Positions 46,056 to 58,582 are shown, numbered from the stretch's first letter. The stretch: 64,000 nucleotides of DNA from Leptodactylus fallax (GCA_947044405.1 CAMRHE010000021.1:6432501-6496500), one strand, 5' to 3'. Notes: generated by a model not told the origin, from the letters alone. Numbers and translations are program-made.

Positions 46056-47369
46056 TATTTTATAATTGTGGGTAGCAGCAGGATGGGGGCTTTGTGTAGG
46101 TAAGGACAATATGGGTCAGGTGCCTGGAAAAGTGAAGAGCCAAAGATGTCTGTGCTGCAAATTTTACAGAGCTGGAAGAAGTCGTCATGGCGACAGGGAA
46201 GAGACAGGAAATGTGAACGATTAGTCAGAGACATCGCCTGTAAGTCACTACATTTAGGTGAATACAGTGCAGTTACATGGTCTGCAGAGCTCTTTGTAGA
46301 GCCGGTATATACTACTACTACTGTACTATACTACTGTATAGTGATAATATTGGTATAACTTGGGTTGGGGGCGCACTTGGACATGTTTGCGCCCCCTGTG
46401 CCGAACCCCTAGCTATGCTTCTGGTTGGAACCAATCCAGTTGCAGCTTGTTGCTGCTGTAAGCATCACTGACGTAGTGACGCTGTGTGCGGCGGCTGGTT
46501 TCTGCATAGGAGCCCAGACCAGCAGTATGAAAGGTAAGTACAACTTAATCATGCAAACAAAAAACAACATTTCACTCTATTTTGCCCCCAAATCTTTCAA
46601 TTTCACTGACCACTCTGATAACTACAACCCCCAGCAGCTCCAGATACTCTGGGTCTATTGAGAGTTGTAATCCCCACCCCAGCTAATTTCCCACCGTATT
46701 GAGATCTGATGCCTGCTTTAGGGCTCCAGCATAACAATACCTAAGTTGCAGAAACTCCAATACTACTATAGGGGAGACCAGTGAAGGGGCCACTGTATGG
46801 CAGTGGCCCCTTCAATATTCCCCTACATACAGTGGCCCCTTCACTATATCCCCCCCATATAGTGGCCTCTTCACTGGTCCCCTGTACTGTAGGGGGACCA
46901 TTGAGGGGCCATTATATTGTGTTGGGGGCAGTGATGGAGGCTAATAGCCTGGGGGATATTAAAGGGGTTGTGAAGGATAACTTTTTTTTTCCTGGACAAC
47001 CTCTTTAAAGGATTTATCCAGCTTTCTAATATTGATGGCCTGTCCTTAGGATAGGCCATCAATATTACATCTGTGATGGTACAACAGCCAGGACCTCTGC
47101 AGATCAGCTTTTCCAGGACAGTGCAGCTACAGGTAATGGTAACAATTCTAGGAACCATGCTGTTCACTCGCCATACAGGGTGTAGCAGTGGGTTTAGGTA
47201 GTGCAGTGGTGCATATCGTATGGTGGGTGAGCAGCATGGCTCCCAACATGTTATTACCTTTAGTCGCCCTGTCTCGGTACCGCTGATCTGCAGGGGTCCT
47301 GATGGTGGGCCCCTAGAATCAATTCCACTGGTGGGCCCTAGACATCCCAGTCCAACACTGTGTATTTCC

Positions 47370-48090
47370 CCCCCTTTACCTGTGCTGGGCCGGCTGTCAC
47401 CTTTGTTTGTATACCGAGACACTGCAGTGGGATGTCACGTCAAATGCTGTATACTGATGTACTTTTGAGAGTAGTGATTGGCTGCAGTGGTCCCGTGAAG
47501 TGATGGCTGGCCCAGCACAGAAACAGAGGGGAGGATGTAGGTAAGTGTCAGTGCATTTTTATTTTATAAACCTCCCCTGATGCATGCATTAAAATTTCTG
47601 ATCTCGGAAAACCCCTCTAAGGGGGCATGTAGGAGGTATTATTATTTAAAAGGGGCACAAAGAGGCATTGACAATTTAAAGATACATATGGGGGTATTAT
47701 TAATTTCAGGGGATTTTAATATTATATATTTTATAGTTGGAGCAGCACCTGGACGCAGACTTTGCGTATGTATGGACAATATGGGTCAGGTGCCTGGAAC
47801 AGTGAGTAGCCAAAGATGTCTGTGTTACAATCTTTACAGAAACAAGTCACAGCTGGAAGAAGTTGCCATGGAGGTCCAGATGGAACAGACGGGAAATGTG
47901 AACAATTACAGTCAGAGATATCACCTTTAAGTCACAAAATTTTTCCTGTACTTTATTTACTTAAACAGTCTGCAGAGCCGGAATCTATCACTTTATGGTC
48001 ACTATATAGTCATAATATCATAATAACTGGGTTAGGGGGCCTGCTTGGATATGTTTGCCCCCCTGTGTCGAATCCCTAGCTATGCCTCTG
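47370..48090. repeat. Repeat copy related to 43910-46423
   Basis: Parallel to 43910-46423 without the Tc1 insertion. Ends at GCTATGCCTCTG. Confidence 0.7.
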
Positions 48091-48159
48091 GACCTGTCTG
48101 TTTCTGTTTTCCTGGTTATATATAGGTGACACAATACTGAGGCAACCTGGGGGCATCCT

Positions 48160-48380
48160 GGAAAGGGGACATTATACTGTGGGAGCCAACATAGAAAGGG
48201 GACATTATACTAGAGGGGGGGGCAACTTGAAAAGGAAACATTATACTGTTGTGGCAACTTGGAAAGGGGGCATTATACTGTGGGGGCAACCTGAAAAGGG
48301 GACATTATACTGTGGGGGAAACCTTGAAAAGGGACATTATACTGTAGGGGCAAAGTGGAGGGGTACATTATAATATAATG
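48160..48380. repeat. Array of about 31-bp units (CATTATACTGTGGGGGCAAC type)
   Basis: Phrase CATTATACTGTGGGGGCAAC then TTGAAAAGGGGA repeats about six times. Related phrases continue after the LINE at 50900-51010, so the LINE inserted into this element. Confidence 0.85.
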
Positions 48381-48436
48381 TCTGAGGGGCCACCAGGGTG
48401 GGACAGGTTTATGTATGAGGGGCCACTGGGGGGGAC

Positions 48437-50689
48437 CTGTTAGAATGCCAGGACCTACTGCTGCCTTTATCGACCACTTCACCACCTGGCTAATGCACTT
48501 CCAATTCACAGACACCCCCACCATCATCATGGGTGATTTCAATATCTCCATTAACACAAACCACCACCATCCCCCTGTTTCCAGTCTCCTGTCCCTCACT
48601 ACCTCCTTTGGTCTCTCTCAATGGTCCTCCTCTGCCACTCACACAAAGGGGCACACGCTGGACCTCATATTTACCCACCTCTGCTCTCTAGTTAACCTCT
48701 CTAATTCTCTGTCCACACTCTCAGACCACAACCTGCTGACATTCTCAGACCCTCCAAACCCTAAACCAACATACCCCCGCAGGAACCTTAATCGCCTAGA
48801 CATCCGCACGCTCTCAGACTCCCTCCTACTGCTCTCTAACATATCCTCACTCCAGTACGCAGATATCGCTGCTCCCTTCTATAATACCACCATTACTTCA
48901 CCCGACCGATCAATAGGCAACCCTGGCACACTGACCTGACTAAAAAACTGAGACCTGCCTCACGGGTTGCAGAATGCCTCTGGAAGAAAAGCCACTCCCA
49001 TGAAGACTTCCTCAGGTATAAAGAGGCAGTGTTCACATTCAAGAACGCACTCACCTCTACAAAGCAGGTCTACTTCACCACACTAATATCTGCCCTATCC
49101 CACAACCCCAAACAGCTATTCACTACCTTCAACTCTCTTCTCCATCCTCCTGTGCCCCCTCCGACATTACTCATCACAGCTGATGACTTTGCCTCTTATT
49201 TCAAAAGCAAAATCGACACCATCAGAGACAGTCTCACCCTACACCCCCAACAACCACTCTACCTAACTGCTCGGTACTCATCTTCCTTAACCTGTTTCTC
49301 CACTGTCTATGATGAAAAGCTCTCCACCCTAATCTCTGAAGTCATTACTCCGGCCCTAACCCATCTCTTCAACCTATCCCTAACCCATGGATCCTTCCCT
49401 TCCGCCTTCAAACATGTTATCATCATACCCATACTTAAGAAACCGTCCCTCGACCCGTCCTCTCCAGCTAACTATCACCCCATCTCACTGCTCCCATACG
49501 CCTCTAAATTGCTTGAACAACACATCCACCGAACTATCCTCCTATCTCTCATCCAACGTGTTCTTTGACAGACTACAGTCAGGCTTCAGATCCCATCACT
49601 CGACAGAAACTGCCCTAATCAAAGTCAATAATGACCTTCTAACTGCCAAAGTCAAGCGTCACTACTCTGTCCTCCTCCTTGACCTCTCCTCCACCTTTGA
49701 CACAGTCGACCACGCCCTCTTGTTAGAAACGCTCTCATCCCTTGGCATCTCAGACCTGGCCCTTTCCTGGATCTCCTCATACCTCACCAACCGCACATTC
49801 AGTGTCTGCCACTCACACACCACCTCCCCGCCACGCCCTCTTTCTGTAGGTGTCCCCCAAGACTCCATCCTAGGACCCCTCCTGTTCTCCATCTACACAC
49901 TTGGCCTTGGCCAACTCATAGAATCTCATGGTTTACAATACCATTGCTATGTTGATGACACTCAAATATATCTCTCAAACTCAACATAGAGAAAACGGAG
50001 TTTATCACCTTCGCCCCACCTCGCACGGCCCCTCTACCTGACCCATCTATCATAGTTAATGGTGCTAAACTTACCCCAGTCCCATGGGTCTGCTGCCTTG
50101 GGATAACCTTAGACTCTGACCTATCCTTCAAGCTGCACATCCAAACCCTCAACACCTCCTGCTGCCTCCAACTCAAGAACATCCATCGAATCCGCTCCTT
50201 CTCACCCCAGAAACTACAAAGATGCTAGTCCATGCCCTCATAATCTCCTGCTTAGACTACTGTCCTCCTAGCAAATACTCTTTCCCTTCTCCAGTCCACC
50301 TTAAACTGTGCTGCTCGCTTAATACACCTCTGCCCCCGTTCTTCATTAGCCGCTCCCCTCTGCCAATCCCTTCACTGGCTACCCGTTGCCAGCGAATAGA
50401 GTTCAAATTGCTAACGCTGACATACAAAGCTGTCCACAAACTGTCCCCTCCATATATCTCCATCCTAATCTTCCGCTACCTGCCCGCACGTAACCTCCAA
50501 TCCTCCAAAGTCCTCCTACTCCACTCTGCTCTTATCCTCTCTTCACACAACCATCTCCAAGACTTCTCCCATGCATCCCCCATACTATGGAACTCATTAC
50601 CAAGACACATTAGACTGACCCCCACAATCAAAAGCTTTAAGAAAGCCCTGAAGACTCACCTATTCAAGAATGCCTACAACCTCCAATAA
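48437..50689 (+). pseudogene. L2-type LINE endonuclease/reverse transcriptase pseudogene
   Basis: Frame 48415-48939 holds the APE endonuclease C-terminal half with IIMGDFN and SDHNLL. Frame 49029-49568 has the linker and the start of RT ([29 protein letters not shown]). Frame 49387-49989 has [22 protein letters not shown] (motif A region), [13 protein letters not shown] and the YVDD box near 49951. Frame 50222-50689 has the thumb and C-terminal region (LDYC.., WNSLPRHIR). At least three frameshifts and a small deletion after YVDD make it inactive. Known family role: target-primed reverse transcription. Confidence 0.85.
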
Positions 50690-50839
50690 CACTACTGTCA
50701 CCACACCACCATCTGTACAGCTACTCACCTTCTGTCTCTATCCCTCTTCCCTCATAGATTGTAAGCCCTTGTATATTTTGTTTACCGTATGTAAACCCTC
50801 AAATGTAAAGCACCATGGAAATAATGGTGCTATATAAAC

Positions 50840-50878
<39 letters not shown>
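50840..50878. repeat. (AAT)n tail of the LINE
   Basis: About 12 AAT units directly after the LINE 3' UTR. Confidence 0.95.
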
Positions 50879-51118
50879 CTGATGCCTCTGCAAGAGCATT
50901 TGATAGTGTGATGGGCCACTGAGGGATAATATATTGTATGGGACAACTAAGAAGACATTATACTGTATGAGGGCCACTAAGGGGCATTATACCATGTGGG
51001 AGCCACTGACGGGACTTTATAATTTGTGTGGGTAAGGAATTTCTAAGGGGTGGTGATAGGGGCCCCATTTATGAAACCTTTGCACTGGGCCCACCAATGT
51101 GTTAAAATGGCCCTGAAT

Positions 51119-52480
51119 ATGTGGTTTAGCATTGTCTTATTGAAATATGAAAGGCCTTCCTTGAAAAAGACATTGTGTGGATGGGAGCATATGTTGTTCT
51201 AAAATGTCTATATATTGCTGAGCATTGATAGTGCCTTTCAAGATGTGTAAGTTGCCCATGCCTTAGGCAATAATGCAACTCCATACCTCAGTGATGCAGG
51301 CTTCTGAACTGTGCATTGATAATAAGCTGGATGGTCCCTCTCCTTTTGAGTCCGCAGGACAGGTTCCTATAAAGAATTTACATTTTTTACTCATCTGACC
51401 ACAGAACAGTTTTCCATTTGCCTTATCTATTTTAAATGAGTTTTAGCCCAGAGAAGACAGCAGCTTTTCATATATGGCTTCTTTTTGCATGATACAGCTT
51501 TAGTTTACATTTGTAGATTTCATGGCAATGATTACTGTAAATATTCCTGAACCCATGCAGTCTTTTGCTTTACCGATTCACATACCTGTTTTTAATGCAA
51601 TGTCATCAGAGGGCTGGTAGATCACAAGCATTCTGTAATGTCTCTGCCTGTTCGGGTGTCTGCGCCACCCTCCGCTCGCATGCTGCGGCGAAGGAGGCGT
51701 ATTCAGTTTGGTTCCTTGTGTAGGTTTCTTGTTGCTCAGTCTGAACATGGTCCTAGACAATGTAATGGATTTCCGGCCACACCCGTGTTCTGAGCATTTC
51801 TCTCTGGACTGCATAGAGTTAATCTCTTCCTGGTCTGTGTGATTGACAGCCTGTGTACCTATCAGGTCTGAGGCTGGGCCCAGACTTTCTATATACAGGA
51901 TGTCACTTTCTCAGCAAATGGCTGGTTATTGCTCTGACTTTGCCTGCTCTCTTTGTGCCCTTGATATTTACTGTACTATTTCTCTGACCTATTGGCTTGC
52001 CTTGTGACTATTCTCTTGGATTGTGATTTTGTACTGCATTGCTCGTTTGTTACCGAACCCTTGGCTTGCTCACTCTGCTTCTGTGTTGTTTTGTCTTGTC
52101 CTGTTCTGTGTGTCACTTACTCAGTATAGGGCTCGTCTTCAGGTTGTCCTTTTACCGTTTAGGGTAACTGAGGCAATAGGAAGGTACAGTGGCTGGGGTG
52201 AGATTAGGGCTCACTTGTCTCTGTCCTTCCTCCCAGACCGCTGCAGCAGTGTAGGGTATTGCTACGTCTGGCAAGACCCTAACACATTCAATATTGACCG
52301 TGTACATGAATTTCTTTAAATTCTCTGAATCTTTTGATGATATTATATACTGTAGATGGTAAGATATTCTAAGTATTTGCAATTTTATGTTGAGGAACAG
52401 TTCCACAGTTTTTAGATGCATTTTTTTACAGAGTGGTGAACCTTTGACCATCTTTGCTTCTGAGAGTTATATACACAGTC
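51119..52480 (-). pseudogene. Degenerate Tc1/mariner-like transposase remnant, split by solo LTR 2
   Basis: Minus-strand translation shows scattered transposase-like text (a WSDE-like region near 51400 and FQ-QDNA-like text near 51130) without a long frame. The solo LTR at 51634 splits it. The assignment rests on short patches only. Confidence 0.5.
51634..52284 (+). mobile_element. Solo LTR 2, 651 bp
   Basis: Starts TGTAATGTCTCTGCC and ends GACCCTAACA. The flanks CATTC (51629-51633) and CATTC (52285-52289) are a perfect 5-bp duplication. About the same length and sequence as solo LTR 1 at 28067. No internal retroelement remains, so it arose by LTR-LTR recombination. Orientation is by analogy with LTR 1. 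Confidence 0.93.
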
Positions 52481-52511
52481 ATAGTTGAAAATTGACCCCC
52501 CCAGCTGTTTT

Positions 52512-52585
52512 TATAATAAGATAATACATTTTATTTATATAGTGCCAACATATTCCGCAGCACTTTACAAATTGTTTTTAATTAG
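52512..52585 (+). repeat. LINE/SINE-like 3' end fragment
   Basis: TTATTTATATAGTGCCAACA and TTCCGCAGCACTTTACAA are phrases typical of L2/CR1-related 3' ends and SINE tails. Too short to classify. Confidence 0.45.
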
Positions 52586-52619
52586 TACCTTACTTTTCCA
52601 GACCATTGTTAACCCTGTC

Positions 52620-53723
52620 CAGGGGCATAACTAGGAAAGGCTGGGCCCCATAGTAAACTTTTGACTAGGGCCCATGGCTCCCACCATTATGGCATCCCCT
52701 TTCCTAGCCCTCTAACAAAATAATGCCCTTTTCTTGGCCCCCATAAGGTATAACGTCCCCTTTACCAATGCTCACATGGTATATTGCCCTCTTTACTGGC
52801 ACCCTCATGGTATAATGTCCCATTTACTGTCCCCCACACGGTATAACGCTCCCTTTACTGGTCCCCACACAGTAAAATGGTCCCTTTACTGACCTCCATG
52901 CAGTAAAATGCTCCATTTACTAGACCCCACATGGTACAACACTCGCTTTACTGGTCCCCACACAATATAACATGCCCTTTTCTGGTCCAGTATTAAGCCC
53001 TCCCTTAACCTCCACAGTGTTTATTGCTTCCTTATTGGTCCCCATACAGTTTGTTGCCTCTTTCCTGGTGTCCACACAGTAAATGCCCTCTTTAGTGATC
53101 CCCCACAGTATACTGCCCCTTTATTGGCCCCTATGCAGTAAGTGATAGTGACTTAGATAAACTGATATGTACCCCAGGTTCCTCCGGAGTTTGTCTAATT
53201 CCTGGACAACCCCTTTAAGAATAATGTCCCATAATGCACATAGTATAATATCCCACAGTGGCCCCTTCACACAGTATAGTGTTCCATAGTGGCCTTTATA
53301 CAGTGGCCTCCGCTCATTATACTCTGGGGTTTGAAGAGAATAGTGGTTCCATTTCAGATGTGACCAGTCTGAACAAAACCCCATGGAGAACCTTGCAAAA
53401 TGAATCTTGTGAGTTTTGCCCAACAAATACTCTCAGTGCCATGGCTCTGCTAACTAATCCTCTCTCCTACCAACAACTGCATCCGCTTCCCATTCATCCT
53501 CCAGAAGCCTCCATGTGCTGCCCTGAATAGCGTCAGTAACGTGATGTGGGATGCACAGGGCTCCCTGGAGGGCTGAAGGAGAAGTGGGGGCAATCGTGGG
53601 AAGGAGCGGGGATTGGTAAGTAAATAGTAAAATAAAAAAAATTAAAAAAGCAGGGGCTTGACCAGTCACCCTAAGGTCGCAGGCCCCATAGCAGCCACTG
53701 CTGTGGCGGTAGTTCTGCCACTG
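52620..53723. mobile_element. hAT-like non-autonomous element, 1104 bp, perfect target duplication
   Basis: Starts CAGGGGCATAACTAGG and ends GTAGTTCTGCCACTG. ACCCTGTC flanks both sides (52612-52619 and 53724-53731). Contains a 31-bp-type array. Removing it rejoins the surrounding sequence. Confidence 0.9.
52700..53110. repeat. Array of about 31-32-bp units in the 52620 element
   Basis: Repeats of GGTATAACGCTCCCTTTACT then GGTCCCCACAC, with many point changes, about 12 units. This is the reverse-strand form of the module seen at 35945 and 40235. Confidence 0.8.
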
Positions 53724-53869
53724 ACCCTGTCCCAAATTTTTTGAGATGTGTTCCTGCATCAATTTCTAAATGAGTTACATTTTTTCAAATGCAATGGAAA
53801 AATATCTAACTTTCATCTTCTGATATGTGTTCTGTGTTCTATTGTGAATAAAAAAATACAATTCGCAAA

Positions 53870-54330
53870 AACAGAAAAGAGTTGCTGATGCATCCTACAA
53901 AATCAAAAAGAAGGTAACCGACAATGGGAATTGAAGCATAGGGAGTTAAAACGGATTTATACATTGAATAGATTACAACCTATGGGGTTAAATGTGTTAA
54001 AGTACAAGCTCATATTTAGAAGTTGCTGAGATTGGGAGGTGCTTCCGATCAGGTAGTTTTGTCAATATACAGAGAGGCATTTTTTTTTCTTTCACTGGGT
54101 GTTTTTATTATATTTTAATGCTATGTTTTTTTTTCTCTTTTTTTCAGATTTTTTTTGTTCTGGTGTTGTCCACATTACATATTCACATTAAGTCCAGGAG
54201 TTCTGATCCCACATGCTATGAAGACACCTTGAAGATTTATGATATTTTTTTGATTGTGATACCCCTTTGTTGATTTCTAATTTTTTCAGATTTATGATAT
54301 AATTGCTTAATAAAGTCTCACACTGTACTC
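53870..54330 (+). pseudogene. Third Penelope-like element, C-terminal remnant (PLE3)
   Basis: A short + frame near 53930-54000 reads KHRELKRIYTLNRLQPMGLN, the hallmark end of Penelope GIY-YIG domains (compare EWIYKLDTLRPKGLN in PLE2). AATAAAG at 54309-54315 would serve as its poly(A) signal. RT and GIY-YIG core are absent. It differs from PLE1 and PLE2, so it is a third family. Confidence 0.65.
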
Positions 54331-55535
54331 ATTAATATGACATGATTTTAGTGTCTTGAAGTATGGCTTTGGACAATGACTTTACAAGGGCGTTACTGTT
54401 AATCACAAGGGACTGTCTTGTCCCGGATGGGATGACATTGACCTATAGTGTTCCTAGAGTGGGAGTTTGTGGGGGTTGCTGATACAATCCAAACTTTCCC
54501 TTGCTTAGGACAGTGCCTAATGTAATAATTTATTTATGTACAGGTCCATCTCAGAGTGTCAGTTTTGACATATATCTTTTTATATTTTGACACTGTAATA
54601 ATATACACCTTAATTGCATCTTTTGAGAGACGCTGATGATGTGTTTTATGATGTAAGGCTGATGCTAATGATATAAGCGTCATGTTGCTAGACACAAATA
54701 TGTGCGTGTACATGTGCACTGGGTTCTTATGTATGCCAGAGATCGGAACACCGGGCGCTTCATGATCTGTTCACATGTAGGTATGGTTTGTTATGGAATT
54801 CATGTTGCAACACAGATATTTTATTAATTGCATTATGCAAGATTATATAGAGTACTAGCAGAAGGACCCGGCTTCGCACGGGTATATTTCATTTTTTGTT
54901 TATGTAGTGACCCCATAAGAATTGGCCAGTTTTGCACTTGACATCCAGTATGGCAGTTCAGTATAGGTATAGTCTATTTATGGCTGTGTTGCTATGGAAA
55001 CATGGTAAATGAAATATTAACTTAAATTGGCTGATGCACGTCATATGACTGAATATTTAAGGACCTGTGAACTGATATTGACTCATACAGGTCATAAATA
55101 GCTTGGTTGCTATGGAAACCTGGTGTAAAGCTGTGTGTATGTCAAGACTGAAGAACCTGCAATTTTCCATTGGTCCATAAGCGTCATGTGATCATGTGTA
55201 TCTTAGTTTGGATATCAGTGAAAGACCTGCGATTCTTTGTTATGGAAAACCTGGAGTAAAGCTGTGTGTATGTGATCTTGTGTAACAGTGTCATCCACAG
55301 CGCCCTGCCCCTTTAAAGCTGACCTACAGCAGTGAAGAAAAATGGCTGGGTTGTTATGGAAACATGGAGTGCAGCTGTATGCATGTGGCTGACAATGCCT
55401 TGTCAGATTGGAGACGGGTTTGGGTCTGCTGGGTTGTTTCAGCAGCTCTAGCAGCAGCCATGCGTTTTGCTGCAGGGTGCATGAGTAGTTTAAAAACGTT
55501 TATAAGAATGCTGACATCCAGTATGGCAGTCCAGT

Positions 55536-56075
55536 CAGTGGCATAAATACCAGGTTAGCAGTGGTAGCGGCTGCCACAGGGCCCAGGACATTAGGGGTCC
55601 CGGCGGGCCCCTGATGTTTTTTTTTTTTAATAGGCCGATACCTACTGGTGTAACACCAGCAGGTGACGGGCCCTATTTACTTACCGATCCCCGCTCCTGC
55701 TCATGGCCGTGAGCAGGAGCGGGGGATCGGTAAGTAAGGCCTGCAGGCCGTGAACCCCACAAACACTGCTATCATTATACTTTGGGGTCTTTTCAGCAGG
55801 CTTCGGGCCTCCTTGGTGACCTCCCAGATGTCGGTGGGCCAGTCCGATGTCATTATGCGTCGCGATGCATGCCTGGCTCACGTGACATCTGGTCCAACAT
55901 TGAAGAGGTAGCGGGGAGTGCACATAATACTATATGAAGGGGCTACTACGATACTGTGTGCAGGGGCAACTATGGGGCCTAATACTGTGTGCAAGGGCCA
56001 CTATGGGGCCTAATAGTGTGTGCATGGGCCACTATGGGGCATAATAGTGTGTGTAGGAATGCTAGTTACGCCATG
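55536..56075. mobile_element. hAT-like non-autonomous element, 540 bp, perfect target duplication
   Basis: Starts CAGTGGCATAAATACC and ends GCTAGTTACGCCATG. AGTCCAGT flanks both sides (55528-55535 and 56076-56083). It holds a short 31-bp-type array (about 55930-56060) and GC-rich text. Confidence 0.88.
55930..56060. repeat. Short array of 31-bp units in the 55536 element
   Basis: TACTGTGTGCAAGGGCCACT then ATGGGGCCTAA, 31 bp, about four units. Confidence 0.85.
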
Positions 56076-56545
56076 AGTCCAGTATAGGTACAGTCTATTT
56101 ATGGCTGTGTTGTTATGGAAACCTGGTAAATTAAATGTGAACTTATATTGGCTGATACACGTGATATGACTGAATATTTAAGGACCTGCGAACTGCTATT
56201 GACTAATACAGATCATAAATAGCTTGGTTGCTATGGAAACCTGTGTGTCTGAGGAGAGTAAGCGCCTGTAAGCTCTTATTGGCTGATAAGGGACATGTGA
56301 CCATGTGTATGGCAGTTGGAATATGAGTGAAAGACTTGCAGGCTTGTATTAGCTAATGTTGGTCATTTTTTGGGAATACTGTATCTCAGGAACGGTACAT
56401 CCAAGAGAGCTGAGACCCAGTCTAAAATATTCCTGGACACCTGATGTACATGTGTGCCAAATTTGGTGAGGATCGGTCCAGTCGTTTGGTCACGCATAAA
56501 GGACAGACAGACAGACAGACAGAAACTCATTTTTATATATATAAG

Positions 56546-57210
56546 AGATATTATTTATTAATGTCTGGTGGGCTGGGATTAGCTCATTTATTACACATTG
56601 TGATTGATTATCATTTGCTTAAATAGTGATAAGTAGTAGTTTGTACTTGAAAAAAACCCTGTGAAGGTCAATAACTGGTGTTTGCCACTTCCATTAAAGG
56701 ATTTACCTTCTTTTTTTTTTTCAAAATGTTGGTGTAATTGATTCTTTTTTGTTGTGAATAAAATGGTTATATGACATTTCAAATCATTGTATTCTTGTTT
56801 CCTTTACATTTTGCACAGCATCCCAACTTTTCTGGAATTGTGGCAGTACATCAGATAACTATTTAGATGACTCTTCCTACCAAGGCCAGTTCCAAATCAA
56901 ATTTAAAAGAGTTGTCCAGGATAATTTAATATTTTAACTATAAGTCCCCCATGCCCCCCCTCCAACTTTCTAAATAACATGTATTACTAATTATTTTTAG
57001 TTTTACTGTAATATATGTAGGTCGTGTGTATTATATGTAGGTCTTGTGACATATACTATAAACATATATTACATTTTTTCACTTTCTGCTGACTTTCCGT
57101 GGTGTCGGTTTAAGGGATATCCGCACCCCAGGACATCACTGGAAAGAAGTCCCTCCATTCCCATTATACTTACCTGTTCCTCCGGTCGAAGAATTCATTG
57201 TTATCCTGAA
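56546..57210. other. Spacer with transposon-like fragments
   Basis: 56620-56880 has T- and A-rich text ending CATCCCAACTTTTCTGGAATT, reminiscent of Tc1/mariner ends. No gene recognised. Confidence 0.35.
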
Positions 57211-58053
57211 CAGTGGCGTAACTAGGAATGGCTGGGCCCGAAGGCAAACATTTGACATGGGGCCCCCCTCCGAGCCGGTTATGGGTCTCCAAACAGTAAA
57301 ATATACTCAACAGTGGCCCCAGATAGTATTATATGCTCGACAGTGACCCCCACACAGCATTATATGCTCCACAGTGGCCCCCATACAGCATTATATGCTC
57401 TACATTGCTCCCACACACAGTATAATATGCTCCACACGGTGGCCCTCACCCTGTATTATATGCTCCCCGCAGTGGTCCCCACCCAGTATTATATGCCCCC
57501 CACAGTGGGCCCCACCTGGTATTATATGCTCCCCACAGTGGCCCATATCCAGTATTATATGCTCCCTACAGTGGCCCCCACCCAGTATTTTATGCTCTAC
57601 AGTGGCCCCCACTCAGTATTATATGCTCTATAGTGGCCCCCACCCAGTATTATATGCTCCACAGTGGCCCCCACACAGTATTATAAGCTCCCAACAGCCC
57701 CCCTCCGCTTCAGTGCTATTATACTCTGGGGTCTCCTCAGACCCCAGAGTATAATAATCGGAGGCCCAGGGAAGGTGATTAAAAATAACAAACTCCCATA
57801 CTCACCTTGCCTTACCTTTCCTTGGCATCCTCGCTCCATCCTGCCGTCTTCAGCGTCTTCAGACCCACTTCCGACGTCGCTGCTGAGGCCTGTGATTGGG
57901 TCTCAGTGGTAACATGGGAGCGCACTGATGTCATTACGCAGCCGCGCCCCATGTGACCGCTGGGGCCTAATCACAGACCTCAGTCATGACGGAAGAGCAC
58001 CGGAGAGAACGCTGTGTCCCGGAGAGGTGAGAATATGTGTTTATTATTTTCAG
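57211..58053. mobile_element. hAT-like element, left part, interrupted by ERV-B
   Basis: Left end CAGTGGCGTAACTAGG (57211) is followed by a 31-bp array and then, in reverse order, GC-rich text like that of the 35454 element. The matching right end is not seen before the ERV-B LTR at 58054 and would lie beyond the window. Confidence 0.6.
57295..57690. repeat. Array of 31-bp units in the 57211 element
   Basis: Unit CAGTGGCCCCCACCCAGTAT then TATATGCTCCA, about 12-13 units. The repetitive peptides read across it in several frames are artefacts of the array. Confidence 0.92.
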
Positions 58054-58474
58054 TGTCAGGGGTTAAGTTCCCCCGGGATGGATGTCACCGTAATCCTAAT
58101 TAAATAAAGAACAATATCGAGCTCGGGAAAAACAAACGTACAGACACACCCAAGGTATCTAGTAAGAATGATTTCATTTATTGCATAGTTGATAGAGGTT
58201 TTAAAGGCAGCTGGTTACACAATAATCATGTGACTAATGTACATATTTGGTCCTTCCGGTTCCGCTGCTAAGCAGATGTGTTCAGTCTCCCATAACATAT
58301 GTTTCTTCTCCTCGCTTATCTGTGTGTTTCCTTTATCTCTTCCTGAGAACAGCACAACCTTGAGTGCTATCCCAAACTTAGTGTCTGCAAGAACTCTAAA
58401 TTGTGCTGACTGTCTGCAGAACATTTCACTCTCTGTGTATAGTGTATAGTACAAATTATACTTTAACCCTCACA
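58054..58474 (-). repeat. ERV-B 3' LTR, 421 bp
   Basis: Read on the minus strand it starts TGTGAGGGTTAAAG (58474) right after the purine tract AAAATGGGAGAA and ends CCCCTGACA (58054). AATAAA is at 58182-58177 and a TTAAAA TATA-like box at about 58203-58198. It lies inside the 57211 hAT-like element. Confidence 0.8.
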
Positions 58475-58582
58475 ATTCTCCCATTTTAGGACTTTATTTT
58501 TAATCAAGTTCAATGAATACCTTCACACTGTTTGTGTGCCATCTTTGATGGATTCTCCATTGAAGAGGTTAAAAATAACATC

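Larger units (their letters stand above)
48437..50878 (+). mobile_element. L2-type non-LTR retrotransposon (LINE), 5'-truncated
   Basis: Begins inside the endonuclease domain, continues through reverse transcriptase, and ends with a 3' UTR (GATTGTAAGCCCTTG..GTGCTATATAAACAAT) and an (AAT)n tail (50840-50878), as in vertebrate L2/CR1-group LINEs. It inserted into a 31-bp-array element. Confidence 0.85.
54855..56545 (+). mobile_element. Dispersed repeat with CCCGGCTTCGC head and GACA tail
   Basis: Begins near GGACCCGGCTTCGCACGGGT and ends with GCATAAAGGACAGACAGACA and ATATATATAAGAGA. Text of this kind recurs in many animal genomes; class not assigned. An inner stretch (54950-55140) is repeated at 56084-56255 on either side of a hAT-like insertion. 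Confidence 0.55.

Noticed and set aside
48273..48599. Minus-strand frames over the LINE (also 48490, 48639, 49662)
   Set aside because: Shadow frames of the L2-type LINE and the adjacent array.
54620..54690. CGCTGATGATG phrase near a GCGTCAT phrase
   Set aside because: No GAAA box between the arms, so no hammerhead.
57313..57754. Open frames with repeated SIICS/QYYML peptides
   Set aside because: They arise from reading the 31-bp array in several frames; the same occurs at 35717-36189.
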